Shown: positions 43,561 to 52,740 of the stretch, in pieces
How the letters are laid out: each line of letters begins with the position of its first letter
Numbering within the stretch: position 1 is the first letter of the stretch
Assembly (NCBI GenBank): GCA_029202525.1
Contig: CP119325.1
Location: 633,001 to 697,000 of the forward strand
DNA length: 64,000 bases
Direction: 5' to 3'
DNA from: Candidatus Pseudomonas phytovorans
GTDB taxonomy: Bacteria > Pseudomonadota > Gammaproteobacteria > Pseudomonadales > Pseudomonadaceae
Notes under the pieces: model-generated
Told to the model about the DNA's origin: nothing
The model's database searches: none
The model's input: only the letters and a program-made list of their open reading frames with translations
Program-made: the position numbers and the translations under genes

Positions 43561-44187
43561 ATGAGCCAACCCGATTACAAACGCTTGAACAAAGACGACG
43601 CCGTGGTCCTGCTGGTGGACCACCAGACCGGCCTGATCTCGCTGGTGCAGGACTTCTCGCCCAACGAGTTCAAGAACAACGTGCTGGCATTGGGCGACCT
43701 GGCCAAGTTTTTCGGCCTGCCGACCATCCTCACCACCAGCTTCGAGCAAGGGCCGAACGGCCCGCTGGTGCCCGAGCTGAAAGAAATGTTCCCGGACGCG
43801 CCGTACATTGCCCGCCCAGGGCAGATCAACGCCTGGGACAACGAAGACTTCGTCAAGGCAATCAAGGCCACCGGCCGCAAGCAACTGATCATCGCTGGCG
43901 TGGTGACCGATGTGTGTGTGGCGTTCCCGACCCTGTCGGCACTGGCTGAAGGCTTTGAAGTGTTTGTGGTGACCGATGCCTCGGGCACCTTCAACGAGAC
44001 CGTGCAGCAGGCGGCGTGGGTGCGCATGACCCAGGCAGGTGCGCAGATGATGAACTGGTTCTCGGTGGCTTGTGAGCTGCACCGCGACTGGCGCAACGAC
44101 ATTGAAGGGTTGGGTAACCTGCTTTCCCAGCGCATTCCCAACTACCGCAACCTGATGAACAGCTATTCGGCGTTGACCTCGCGTTGA
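43561..44187 (+). CDS. YcaC-type isochorismatase-like hydrolase, copy 3
   Basis: A 208-residue YcaC homologue, more diverged than copies 1 and 2 (LGDLAKFFGLPT, LSALAEGFEVFV), with the Asp and Cys (VVTDVCVAF) retained. ATG 43561 with AAGGAG upstream. Unlike copies 1 and 2 it lacks the CGTTC-N8-GAACG dyad; instead a short AraC gene precedes it. This suggests separate regulation and an older duplication. Confidence 0.9.
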   Translation: MSQPDYKRLNKDDAVVLLVDHQTGLISLVQDFSPNEFKNNVLALGDLAKFFGLPTILTTSFEQGPNGPLVPELKEMFPDAPYIARPGQINAWDNEDFVKAIKATGRKQLIIAGVVTDVCVAFPTLSALAEGFEVFVVTDASGTFNETVQQAAWVRMTQAGAQMMNWFSVACELHRDWRNDIEGLGNLLSQRIPNYRNLMNSYSALTSR

Positions 44188-44193
44188 TGTAAA

Positions 44194-44303
44194 CCTGTAC
44201 CGGCCTCTTCGCGGGCACGCCCGCTCCCACAGGGACCGCGCAGTCCACGGGATTTGCACTGTCTCTGTGGGAGCGGGCGTGCCCGCGAAGAGGCCGGTAC
44301 AGG
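44194..44303. repeat. REP inverted pair with outer CCTGTACCGG arms
   Basis: Long inverted pair between convergent ycaC copy 3 and the sensor kinase gene; arms reach CCTGTACCGG on both sides. Confidence 0.85.
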
Positions 44304-47300
44304 CTAAGCAGGACTCACAGGCAGGGTGAAACGAATCCGGCACCCGCCAAGTTCCGACACCAGCGCCTGCAGCTGCCCACCATGGGCCTGCACCACCGAA
44401 CTGCAGATCGCCAGGCCCATCCCCATGCCACCGCTCTTGGTGGTGTAGAACGCCCCGAATACCTGCTCCCGCTCCTCGGGTGCAATCCCTGGTCCGTTGT
44501 CGTCTACACAGATCTCCACCCCATTCCCAACCACCGTCGATGCAATCCGCAGTACGCCATCACTGCGATACCCCGCCAGCGCCTCCAGGCCATTGGTGAT
44601 CAGGTTGAACACCAACTGCTGCAACTGCACCGGGTCGGCCATTACGCTCACCCCCGCTTGCAAGCGTGCCTGCACGTCTACCGTGCCCTTGGCGGCATCG
44701 ACCGAAGTCAAACGCACCACCTCGCGGATCAACTCGTCCGGCTTCACGGCCTTGAGTTGCATCGGCGACTGCTTGGCCAGCGAGCGCAGTGCACGCACGA
44801 TGTTGGCGGCGCGTTCGCTGTCGTTGCGGATGTCTTCCAGGCCGGCAATTGCCTCTTCCAGATCGGGCTTGGCACGCTTCAGCCAGCGCAGGCTGGCGGC
44901 GGCGTTGGAGGTAATGCCCAGCAGTGGCTGGCTGATCTCGTGGGCGATGGACGCCGACAGCTCATTCATCACCTGCAGGTGCGCACTGCGCGCCAGCTCT
45001 GCACGTGAGCGGCGCAATTCGGCTTCCATTTGTGCGCGGCTCTGGTTGTCTTCGGCCAGGCGCGTATAGAACTTGGCGGTCTGCAGCGATACCGCCGCCT
45101 GCGAAGCGAGGATTTCCAGCATGGCCAGGCGCTGGCTGCCGAACAGGTTAGGTACCAGGCGGTTCTCCAGATACACCAAGCCAATCAGTACGCCCTGAAT
45201 CACCAGCGGCAGGCACAGCACAGACCGTGCATTGCGCGCTTGCAGCTCTTGGCGGAAAGCCTCGGGGCAGTCGCTTTGGGCATCGTTGAGTACCAGCGGC
45301 TTGCGCGTGTGCATGGTGGTATTGATGACCGACAGCGGTGCCTGGGTCATGAACTTCTGGCAGTTGTCCATGCTGACGTGCAGCCCGGCATCGTCGATGT
45401 AGGCGAGGGCGGCCATCTGGAATTCGGCACCGCTGACGATCAGCAGCGCGCCGTGGTCGGCGCCGGAGTGCTGGGTCAGGTGGCCCATCAAGGTTTCGAT
45501 CAGGCCTTCGAGCAGCACTTCTTCGGACAGCGCCCGCGCGGCTTCGATGCCGGCTTCCAGGTCGAGCCTGGCCTGCTGGGTAGCGCGGTAGGTCTCCTGG
45601 ATGGGCTGGGTGCGCAGGAACGGGTGCAGGGTCTCCAGCTGGTGCACCTTGCCTGTTGCCCCCCAGATATGGAAACAGTCGCGGGCGATGCGCAGGTGCA
45701 GGTTGGCACCGGAAATCAGGCCGCTAGGGATGCACACCTCGGCCAGCTGTTCGTGGGCCAGGGCCTGCTCGTGGATGAAGCCGGCTGCGGTGGCGGCGAT
45801 TTGCGCCTGGTCGAAACAACGGATGGCGGCCAGACCGTCACCTTCAAGCTTGGCGATGACGCCTTCGATCAGCAGCAGTTTGTTGCGGAAGGTGGCCGGG
45901 TTGAAGCTGGCCCAGCGACCGAATCGCTCACGCAAGCCGCGCAGCTCGCTCAGTTTCTCGGCCAGGCTTTCGGGGGCCTCCGGGCTGCCCAGGGCCAGGC
46001 CGCGGAACAGGTGGTAGTCGGCGAGGTTGATGTGCGCAGGTGCCGCCCAGGCATTGTCACCGGCCTTGGCCAGGTTACGCAGGGCGTGTGGAATGTTGCC
46101 CAGGTAGAAGGCAGACATGCCCGTGAACAGGTGCCGGAAGAACAGCGTGGTCGCTGAGTTGACCGGCGTGGCCGAGGCCACACACGTTGTGCCGCTCAGG
46201 CTCGCGACGAACCCCTGCTGAGCCTGCAGGGTCTGCTCGATATCGCTGTAGCCGCAACCGCGAACGACGGCCAGGCCCTGTTGCACTTCTTCAGCTATAT
46301 CCGGCAGGTAACGGCCCATGAACAACGAGTCGGAAACCAGATGGTTGCGGGCATGGCAGCCCATCGCCAGGTCGCCGCTAAGGCGCGCCGAGTCGACCGC
46401 TTCCAGCGCGGTGCGGCGGGCGGACTCCATCGGCGAGGTCCAGGCGCTGACCTGGTCCAGGGCCAGCAGCGCGCTGGTCAGGTCAACCTCGAAACCGTGC
46501 CGCTCGATCAGCTTCAGCGCAGCCAGGCAACAGGCATGGCCGTCGTGGTAGGCGCCGAACCGCTCGGCGATCATCACCCCGAACCAGGCCAGGGCGTAAG
46601 TGCTGCCTGGGGCAACGCCATGCAGCAGCGACAACTCCATGATCCTGGTCAGGTGCAGGAAGCGCAGGTCGTCCTGCACGGAGAATGAAGACGAGAGCGT
46701 GGCCAGCAGGCCGATCGCCGCCTCCACGTGCTCTGAGTCGGTGCGTGGCAGTGACTCCAGGCAGTGGCGACCCTTGTTTTCGATCATGGCGAGCACACGG
46801 GCATGGCTGGCTTCTACCTGTTGCCGGTCGACGCCCCGTGCCAGGCCGATACCCAGTAGCTCCAGGCCTGACAAGGCGCTGTCGATGGCCGCCTGATAGT
46901 CGCCCTGCAAGGTGAACAGGCCGGCCTGCAACCTGCAAAGCCGAGCACGGTCCAGCGCCGAACGCGCGCGCTGCCGGCACTCGCTGAGCTGGGCTTCGGC
47001 CGCGGCGATGCGCGACAGTTGCATGTCGCACTCCGCCGCCATGTAGGCGATGGCAAAGCCATGCGTGGCGCGGCTTTCCAGCGTGCTGGCATGGTGCAGC
47101 AGCTGTTCGGCCGTGTGCAGGTAACCCGCAGCCTGGGCAAAGGCACCGCTGTCGCGCGCGCGCAATGCTGCCTCTCGTAAAAGCTGCAGGAAAACGTCGC
47201 AGTCATCCGCTGCAAACCCGCGTGGGTTGGCGCTTTGCAGCTGGTGGGCGACCTCGAAAAGCACTTCGTGCAAGTGCTCTGGCCAGACCTGGAGCATGGC

Positions 47301-49352
47301 TTGGGCAATGCGTGCATGCAGGGATTCGCGCTCGCGCACGGGGGTAAGTTGATAAGCCGCTTCCATCACCCTGTCATGGGCAAAGCCCAGGCCCTTCTGG
47401 CTCGGCAGCAGGAAGCCCGCGCCAATCAATACCTGCAACGGTTCGCCCGGCGCTTGTGCAAGAACCTGGCGGAGCAAGCGTTCATCGCATCGGCTGCCCG
47501 CCGCGCTGACGATGCGCAGCACGTCGCGCTGGGGCCCAGGCAGGCGCACCAGGCGGTGGATCATCAGGTCGGCGACATTGTCGGAATAGCGGTGCCGGGC
47601 CACGGCCTGCAGACACCATGACCAGCGCATGGCCTGGGTATCGAAGGTGAACAACTGGTCTTCGACCATAGCCCTGAGGATCTGGTTGATGAAAAACGGG
47701 TTGCCGGCGGTCTTGTCATGCACCAGCCCGGCCAGTTGCAAGGTCTGGTCGGGATCGACGTGGTAGCGTTCGCCGATCAGCTCGGCCACCGCGCCAACGG
47801 CCAGCGGGCGCAGGTTCAGGGTGGTGCTGCGCACGGCTGCTGGCATGGCAGGTGGTGCACTGCCGGCTTGTATGTCATTGCGCCGGGCAAAGATCAGCAG
47901 CAGGTTGCCGGGCGCCTGTACGAGCAGTTGTGCCAGCAGCTGCTGCGTAGCGTCGTCGGCCCACTGCATGTCGTCGAGAAACAGTACCAGTGGCAGGCCA
48001 GGGCGGCTGAACACCTGCAGAAATTCAACGATTGCCCTTAACTCCTTCTGCAACGCAAGGCGTGTGGGTTTTGCTGGCAGCGTGGGTAGCGGGCCCAGAA
48101 TGAATTGCAGGTCTGGCGCCAGCGTGCCCAGCAACCGGCCGTGGCCTTTGATGCGGCGCAAGATCTCGCGGCGCAGGGTGCCGAGGTCCTGGCTGTTCTT
48201 CGCCAGCAGCTGAGTAGTCAATGCGCCGAGGATTTCCACCCAAGGCGCATAGGGCACGGTCTGGCCCAGGCTATTGCACTTGCCGATGGCCCAGTAGCCG
48301 TGGGCGTTGCTCTTGAGCGCTGCCTCGACCAGGCTGGACTTGCCCATGCCGGCGGCACCGTTGATGAACAACGCTTGTGGCGTGCTGTCGCGGCGCAGGC
48401 CCTTGAGCATCAGGGCGATGGCTTTTTGTTCCGCATTGCGGCCATACAGGCGCGTGCGGTTGGGGGCGACCGGGTCGGCGCAGCCGGGGGTGAAAGCTGC
48501 CATGGTCTTGCTGCTGGCCCATTGCCGCTGGCAGTGGGCGAGGTCTACTGCCAAGGCGCGAGCGCTCTGGTATCGGGCGTCCGGCTCTTTGGCCAGGGCC
48601 TTGGCCAGTATCCGGCTCAGAGGCTGCGGCACGTTGTTGTCCACTTCGCAGGCTGCCCTGGGCTGTACGCCGGCATGCAGCTGGCGCCAGTGTTGGGTGT
48701 CGCGCCCCGCCAGCGGTAGCTCGCCCAGCAACAGCTGGTAAAGGATCGCGCCCAGGGCATAAATGTCGCTACGCCGGTCGCTGCTGCTGCCGTGTGGGCA
48801 GACTTGCTCCGGCGCCAGGTAGGCCCAGTTACCGAGCGGGGTGCCCTGTTCGCTGAACAGCTGTGCCGGCCCTGCGCGAAAGCAGCCCAGCCGCACCCGC
48901 TGAGTGCCCTGCAGGTACACATGCTCGGGTTGCAGGGCGCCATGCAGTACGTTGCGTTCGTGGGCCAGTGCCAGTGCTGTGGCGGCGTTGACCGCGATGT
49001 CGAGAAACGGCTCCAGGGCCGCCGGGCCTTCGATCAGCAGGTCGGCAATCGCGTGGCCGGCCGGGTATACCAGCAGCGGGCCCTCGGCTGAACGCACGAA
49101 CGCCGAGGGGATTACCGCCCACTGCGGGTCCAGCTCCAGCTGGTAGTCACGCTCCAGGCGCTGGCAAGCGGCCGGTGCGTCGAGTGGAGCACGCGCAGCG
49201 ATCCACGACTGGCCGGTGACAGCGTCGTGCAGGCGGAAGTAGCTGAGCTCGCCTTCCTGGCCCAGCGGTGTGATACCGCACCGATTCAACCAGCCCTCGT
49301 CGATCGACTGGTCAAAATCGATGGGCCTGTGAGCGAGGCGTTCATCGAGCAT
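44304..49352 (-). CDS. Pseudokinase-STAND ATPase-GAF-histidine kinase sensor
   Basis: A 1682-residue cytoplasmic sensor. Residues about 30-270 have a Ser/Thr kinase fold, but the HRD loop is H137-G-A-L and the DFG position is G156-C-F, so it is probably a pseudokinase. Walker A GAAGMGKS is at 333-340, then a STAND/AAA-type NTPase. A long helical TPR-like middle follows, then a GAF domain (about 1260-1420). A HisKA helix has His1471 in AHEISQPLLG, and the C-terminal HATPase has DNGPGIAPEE and GMGMGLAI. ATG 49352. It faces away from a response regulator gene and is probably its sensor. The input signal is unknown. Confidence 0.88.
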   Translation of the reverse strand: MLDERLAHRPIDFDQSIDEGWLNRCGITPLGQEGELSYFRLHDAVTGQSWIAARAPLDAPAACQRLERDYQLELDPQWAVIPSAFVRSAEGPLLVYPAGHAIADLLIEGPAALEPFLDIAVNAATALALAHERNVLHGALQPEHVYLQGTQRVRLGCFRAGPAQLFSEQGTPLGNWAYLAPEQVCPHGSSSDRRSDIYALGAILYQLLLGELPLAGRDTQHWRQLHAGVQPRAACEVDNNVPQPLSRILAKALAKEPDARYQSARALAVDLAHCQRQWASSKTMAAFTPGCADPVAPNRTRLYGRNAEQKAIALMLKGLRRDSTPQALFINGAAGMGKSSLVEAALKSNAHGYWAIGKCNSLGQTVPYAPWVEILGALTTQLLAKNSQDLGTLRREILRRIKGHGRLLGTLAPDLQFILGPLPTLPAKPTRLALQKELRAIVEFLQVFSRPGLPLVLFLDDMQWADDATQQLLAQLLVQAPGNLLLIFARRNDIQAGSAPPAMPAAVRSTTLNLRPLAVGAVAELIGERYHVDPDQTLQLAGLVHDKTAGNPFFINQILRAMVEDQLFTFDTQAMRWSWCLQAVARHRYSDNVADLMIHRLVRLPGPQRDVLRIVSAAGSRCDERLLRQVLAQAPGEPLQVLIGAGFLLPSQKGLGFAHDRVMEAAYQLTPVRERESLHARIAQAMLQVWPEHLHEVLFEVAHQLQSANPRGFAADDCDVFLQLLREAALRARDSGAFAQAAGYLHTAEQLLHHASTLESRATHGFAIAYMAAECDMQLSRIAAAEAQLSECRQRARSALDRARLCRLQAGLFTLQGDYQAAIDSALSGLELLGIGLARGVDRQQVEASHARVLAMIENKGRHCLESLPRTDSEHVEAAIGLLATLSSSFSVQDDLRFLHLTRIMELSLLHGVAPGSTYALAWFGVMIAERFGAYHDGHACCLAALKLIERHGFEVDLTSALLALDQVSAWTSPMESARRTALEAVDSARLSGDLAMGCHARNHLVSDSLFMGRYLPDIAEEVQQGLAVVRGCGYSDIEQTLQAQQGFVASLSGTTCVASATPVNSATTLFFRHLFTGMSAFYLGNIPHALRNLAKAGDNAWAAPAHINLADYHLFRGLALGSPEAPESLAEKLSELRGLRERFGRWASFNPATFRNKLLLIEGVIAKLEGDGLAAIRCFDQAQIAATAAGFIHEQALAHEQLAEVCIPSGLISGANLHLRIARDCFHIWGATGKVHQLETLHPFLRTQPIQETYRATQQARLDLEAGIEAARALSEEVLLEGLIETLMGHLTQHSGADHGALLIVSGAEFQMAALAYIDDAGLHVSMDNCQKFMTQAPLSVINTTMHTRKPLVLNDAQSDCPEAFRQELQARNARSVLCLPLVIQGVLIGLVYLENRLVPNLFGSQRLAMLEILASQAAVSLQTAKFYTRLAEDNQSRAQMEAELRRSRAELARSAHLQVMNELSASIAHEISQPLLGITSNAAASLRWLKRAKPDLEEAIAGLEDIRNDSERAANIVRALRSLAKQSPMQLKAVKPDELIREVVRLTSVDAAKGTVDVQARLQAGVSVMADPVQLQQLVFNLITNGLEALAGYRSDGVLRIASTVVGNGVEICVDDNGPGIAPEEREQVFGAFYTTKSGGMGMGLAICSSVVQAHGGQLQALVSELGGCRIRFTLPVSPA

Positions 49353-49592
49353 CCGGCACCCCCTGGCAGCGACATCCTGATGCGCGAGTATACGCAGCGA
49401 GCCCAGTAAGGCTGAGGGTTGTAGCCCGCTTGGCAGGAACGGGCACGCCGTTGTCCGTTATCGTACCCTGAGTACCGGCGCGCACTTGTATAGTGATGAA
49501 GCCAACCTATCCCTCGGGATAATTGTTTCAATGAGTACGTGGGCCTAGGCTGCGCAGGGCGGTGCAAACGCCCATGCCGGTGCGAGGAAGCC

Positions 49593-50585
49593 ATGATCCG
49601 AATAGGCAATGCCCAAGTGTCGCTGGAGCGGCGAGAAGTGTTTCTCGACGGCAAGCCGATCCTGCTGGGCGGGCGCGCATTCGAGGTATTGGCCACGCTG
49701 ATCAGGGCCAAGGGCCGGGTGGTCGGCAAGGATGAGCTGTTCAGCCAGGTATGGGCCGGCACGGTGGTTGAGGACAACAACCTGCAGGTGCAGGTGTCCT
49801 TGCTGCGTAAAGCTTTTGGCGACCGCGGGCTGATTCAGACTGTGCCGCGTCGGGGTTACCGGCTGGCCGCCGAGCTCAGCTTCGATGTCCCTTGCCAGGC
49901 GCTGGGGCCATCACCGTTTTGTCCCGCCGCCGACAACCTTGAACCGTTGGATGACAGCACTCGAGTGCCGGTGCTGGTGGTGGACGACGACCCGTCGGTA
50001 CGTACGGCGCTGGGCCGCCTGCTGCGCTCACAGGATATCCCGCACCATGTGTTTGCCAGTGCCGAGGCGTTGTTCGACGCCCGCCTGGAAACGCCCTATG
50101 CCTGCCTCCTGCTGGACATGCACCTGTCTGACACCACCGGGCTGGAAGTGCAAGACGCGTTGCGCCGGCTGGCGCTGCCCTGGCCGATCGTGTTCATGAC
50201 TGGCTTCGGCACCATCCCGATGACGGTGCAGGCCATGCGAGCCGGTGCTGTAGAGTTTCTGACCAAGCCATTTGACGAAGACCAACTGCTGACGCTGCTG
50301 CAGGGCGTGCGGCACAGGGCCTTGGCCGATGGGCGCAAATGGCGGCATGCGCGGCAGGTCGAGGAAAAATACCAGTGCCTGACCCCGCGTGAGCGCCAGG
50401 TATTCTCGCTGGTGGTCGATGGCTTGTCGCACAAGCAGATCGCCAGGCAGATCGGCACCAGCGAAGTGACAACCAAGGTGCACAAGAAGAACATCATGAA
50501 CAAGATGCAGTCCCGCTCGCTGATCGAACTGGTGGCCATGCACAACGTTATCGGTGCGCGGCCTGAGGGCCTGGGCGGCGCATGA
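49593..50585 (+). CDS. Response regulator with OmpR-type and LuxR-type DNA-binding domains
   Basis: A 330-residue protein with an unusual three-domain order. Residues about 1-95 form a Trans_reg_C winged helix (GGRAFEVLATLIRAKGRVVG, then VPRRGYRL), normally C-terminal in OmpR proteins. Residues 126-240 are a receiver with Asp175 in LLLDMHL as phosphoacceptor. Residues about 262-325 are a LuxR/FixJ helix-turn-helix (LTPRERQVFSLVVDGLSHKQ). ATG 49593 with GAGGAAG upstream. It is divergent from the big sensor kinase and overlaps the next gene. Confidence 0.88.
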   Translation: MIRIGNAQVSLERREVFLDGKPILLGGRAFEVLATLIRAKGRVVGKDELFSQVWAGTVVEDNNLQVQVSLLRKAFGDRGLIQTVPRRGYRLAAELSFDVPCQALGPSPFCPAADNLEPLDDSTRVPVLVVDDDPSVRTALGRLLRSQDIPHHVFASAEALFDARLETPYACLLLDMHLSDTTGLEVQDALRRLALPWPIVFMTGFGTIPMTVQAMRAGAVEFLTKPFDEDQLLTLLQGVRHRALADGRKWRHARQVEEKYQCLTPRERQVFSLVVDGLSHKQIARQIGTSEVTTKVHKKNIMNKMQSRSLIELVAMHNVIGARPEGLGGA

Positions 50586-50950
50586 ACAGATGGGTGTGCA
50601 TCGTCGACGACGATGCTTCGGTGCGCAAAAGCCTGGCCAACCTGCTGCGTTCAGCCGGGTTCGAGACCTTGTCGTTTGCTACAGCGGCTGCGTTCCTTGG
50701 GTCGGATCTGGCTTGGCAGGCGGGTTGCGTGTTGCTCGACCTGAAGATGCAGGGGATGGGTGGGCTGGACGTTCAACGAGCGCTGGCGGGGCAGGGGCGG
50801 TGCTTGCCAGTGATCTGCATGTCGGCGCATTGGGACGATGGCGCGGTGCATTCGGCGATGAGCCTTGGGGCGTTGGCCTGCCTGGGTAAGCCGTTCTCTG
50901 AAGAGGTATTGCTTAAGGCGGTTGAGGAGGCTTTGGCTGGCAAAGCCTGA
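50582..50950 (+). CDS. Stand-alone receiver protein
   Basis: A 122-residue FixJ-like receiver without an output domain. The acidic pocket is DDD at 9-11, the phosphoacceptor Asp53 in VLLDLKM, and the conserved Lys is in LGKPFSEE. ATG 50582 overlaps the previous stop codon by 4 bases (ATGA), so translation is probably coupled. It may act as a phosphate sink or a competing target for the neighbouring sensor kinase. Confidence 0.87.
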   Translation: MNRWVCIVDDDASVRKSLANLLRSAGFETLSFATAAAFLGSDLAWQAGCVLLDLKMQGMGGLDVQRALAGQGRCLPVICMSAHWDDGAVHSAMSLGALACLGKPFSEEVLLKAVEEALAGKA

Positions 50951-50993
50951 TGTAGTTGTTCGCCTTGATGCTTTCTTCGCCTGCCCCGGCAAT

Positions 50994-52484
50994 CTAACTG
51001 CTCCCCGGCCGGTACTGCAGGGCCTCGGCCAGATGTGGCCGGCCAATCGCTTCACAACCCTCCAGGTCCGCCAGTGTCCGCGCCACTTTCAACAACCGGT
51101 GCGCTGCCCGCAACGACAAGGTCAACCGCTCGCAAGCGTTCTCCAGCCACGCCTGGTCCGCCGCCGCCAATGGGCAATGGCGGCGTAACCCCTCAAGGTC
51201 GAGAAACGCATTCACACACCCCTGGCGACGCTGCTGTACTTCACGCGCCTGCGCCACCCGGGCTGCCACATCGGCACTGGTCTCACCACAGGGCTGGTTG
51301 TTCAGCGTGGTGCTTTCGCGGGCCACGGTCAGGTGCAGGTCGATGCGGTCCAGCAGCGGCCCCGACAGCTTGTTGCGGTACCGCGCGATCTGCTCGGTGC
51401 TGCAGCGGCAGCGGCCAGTAGGGTCGCCCAGGTAACCGCAAGGGCATGGGTTCATCGCCGCCACCAGCTGAAAGCGCGCCGGAAAGCGCACCTTGTCGCG
51501 GGCCCTGGCAATCACGATCTCGCCCGATTCCAACGGTTCGCGCAGCACTTCCAGCACACGCCGTTCAAACTCTGGCAATTCATCCAGAAACAGAACGCCA
51601 TGGTGGGCCAAGGTGATTTCGCCCGGTTGTGGCCGGCTGCTGCCCCCGACCAGGGCCGGCCCGGACGCAGAGTGGTGGGGGTGGCGAAACGGTCGCTGCG
51701 GCCAGCTGCTCAGCGGTGTATGCCCGCTGACCGACTGGATCGCCGCCACTTCCAGCGCCTCGTGCTCGTCCAGCGGTGGCAGCAGCCCGGGCAGGCGGCT
51801 GGCGAGCAAGGTCTTGCCGGTGCCGGGTGGCCCGGTGAACAGCAAGTTGTGCGCCCCAGCCGCCGCCAGCATCAATGCGCGCTTGGCCGCAATTTGGCCC
51901 TGCACCTCGCTCAGGTCAGGGTAGGGGCGTTGATGCAGGATCAAACCGTTGGCAGCGTATGGCGGTAGCGGCACCTGGCCGTTCAGGTGGGCGACCAGCT
52001 CCAGCAGGTGCCCTGCTGCATACACCACCAGCCCGCCGGCCAGGCTGGCCTCCTCGGCGTTCTCACGTGGAACCACCAGCGACCGGCCCGCCTCCCGTGC
52101 CGCCAGTGCCGCCGGCAGTACGCCCTGCACCGCACGCAATTTGCCAGACAACGCCAGTTCGCCCAGGCACTCGACCTCGGCGAGGCTGGCCGCTGGCACC
52201 TGGCCGTCGGCGGCAAGTATGCCCAGAGCGATGGCCAGGTCATAGCGCCCGCCATCCTTGGGCAAGTCGGCGGGGGCCAGGTTCTGGGTAATGCGCCGTT
52301 GTGGGTAGTTCAGCCCGGAATTGACGATGGCACTGCGTACCCGGTCCTTGCTTTCCTTGACCGTGGTTTCTGGCAGGCCGACCAGGGTGAGATGGGGCAG
52401 GCCGTTGGCCAGGTGAGTTTCGACGCTGACCGCCGGTGCCTGTACACCCACCTGGGCGCGGCTGTGAACGAGGGCTAGGGACAT
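50994..52484 (-). CDS. comM: YifB/ComM Mg-chelatase-like AAA ATPase
   Basis: A 496-residue protein. The N-terminal chelatase-associated domain (SLALVHSRAQVGVQAPAVSV) precedes a Walker A LLFTGPPGTGKTLLASRLPG near residue 215, a Walker B LFLDELPEF, and a zinc-finger-like CPCGYLGDPTGRCRC. The order fits ComM, a helicase-like enzyme that expands DNA branches during natural transformation and recombination. ATG 52484; longer readings enter the upstream hypothetical region without a ribosome site. Confidence 0.9.
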   Translation of the reverse strand: MSLALVHSRAQVGVQAPAVSVETHLANGLPHLTLVGLPETTVKESKDRVRSAIVNSGLNYPQRRITQNLAPADLPKDGGRYDLAIALGILAADGQVPAASLAEVECLGELALSGKLRAVQGVLPAALAAREAGRSLVVPRENAEEASLAGGLVVYAAGHLLELVAHLNGQVPLPPYAANGLILHQRPYPDLSEVQGQIAAKRALMLAAAGAHNLLFTGPPGTGKTLLASRLPGLLPPLDEHEALEVAAIQSVSGHTPLSSWPQRPFRHPHHSASGPALVGGSSRPQPGEITLAHHGVLFLDELPEFERRVLEVLREPLESGEIVIARARDKVRFPARFQLVAAMNPCPCGYLGDPTGRCRCSTEQIARYRNKLSGPLLDRIDLHLTVARESTTLNNQPCGETSADVAARVAQAREVQQRRQGCVNAFLDLEGLRRHCPLAAADQAWLENACERLTLSLRAAHRLLKVARTLADLEGCEAIGRPHLAEALQYRPGSS

Positions 52485-52740
52485 GGACGCTCCGTTGTCG
52501 CTGGAAAGGGCCGCTTCATGCGGCTGGGTCAGAATAGCCAGCGCGGCCAAGGCGGGCGCAAGAAGTGTGCGTCGGGGTTTTTCAGCGCAGGGTTTTTCCC
52601 TGTTTTTCTGTGAATTTCGACAACAACTGGATCCAATTAACTTTGCGCAGGTACCTGCCATGGCTTAGTGTTATTGGGCAACCGCAGTTGCCATGGGATG
52701 GCACCGCGTCTTCTTTCAAATGGACTTGAGGTATTGCGCC

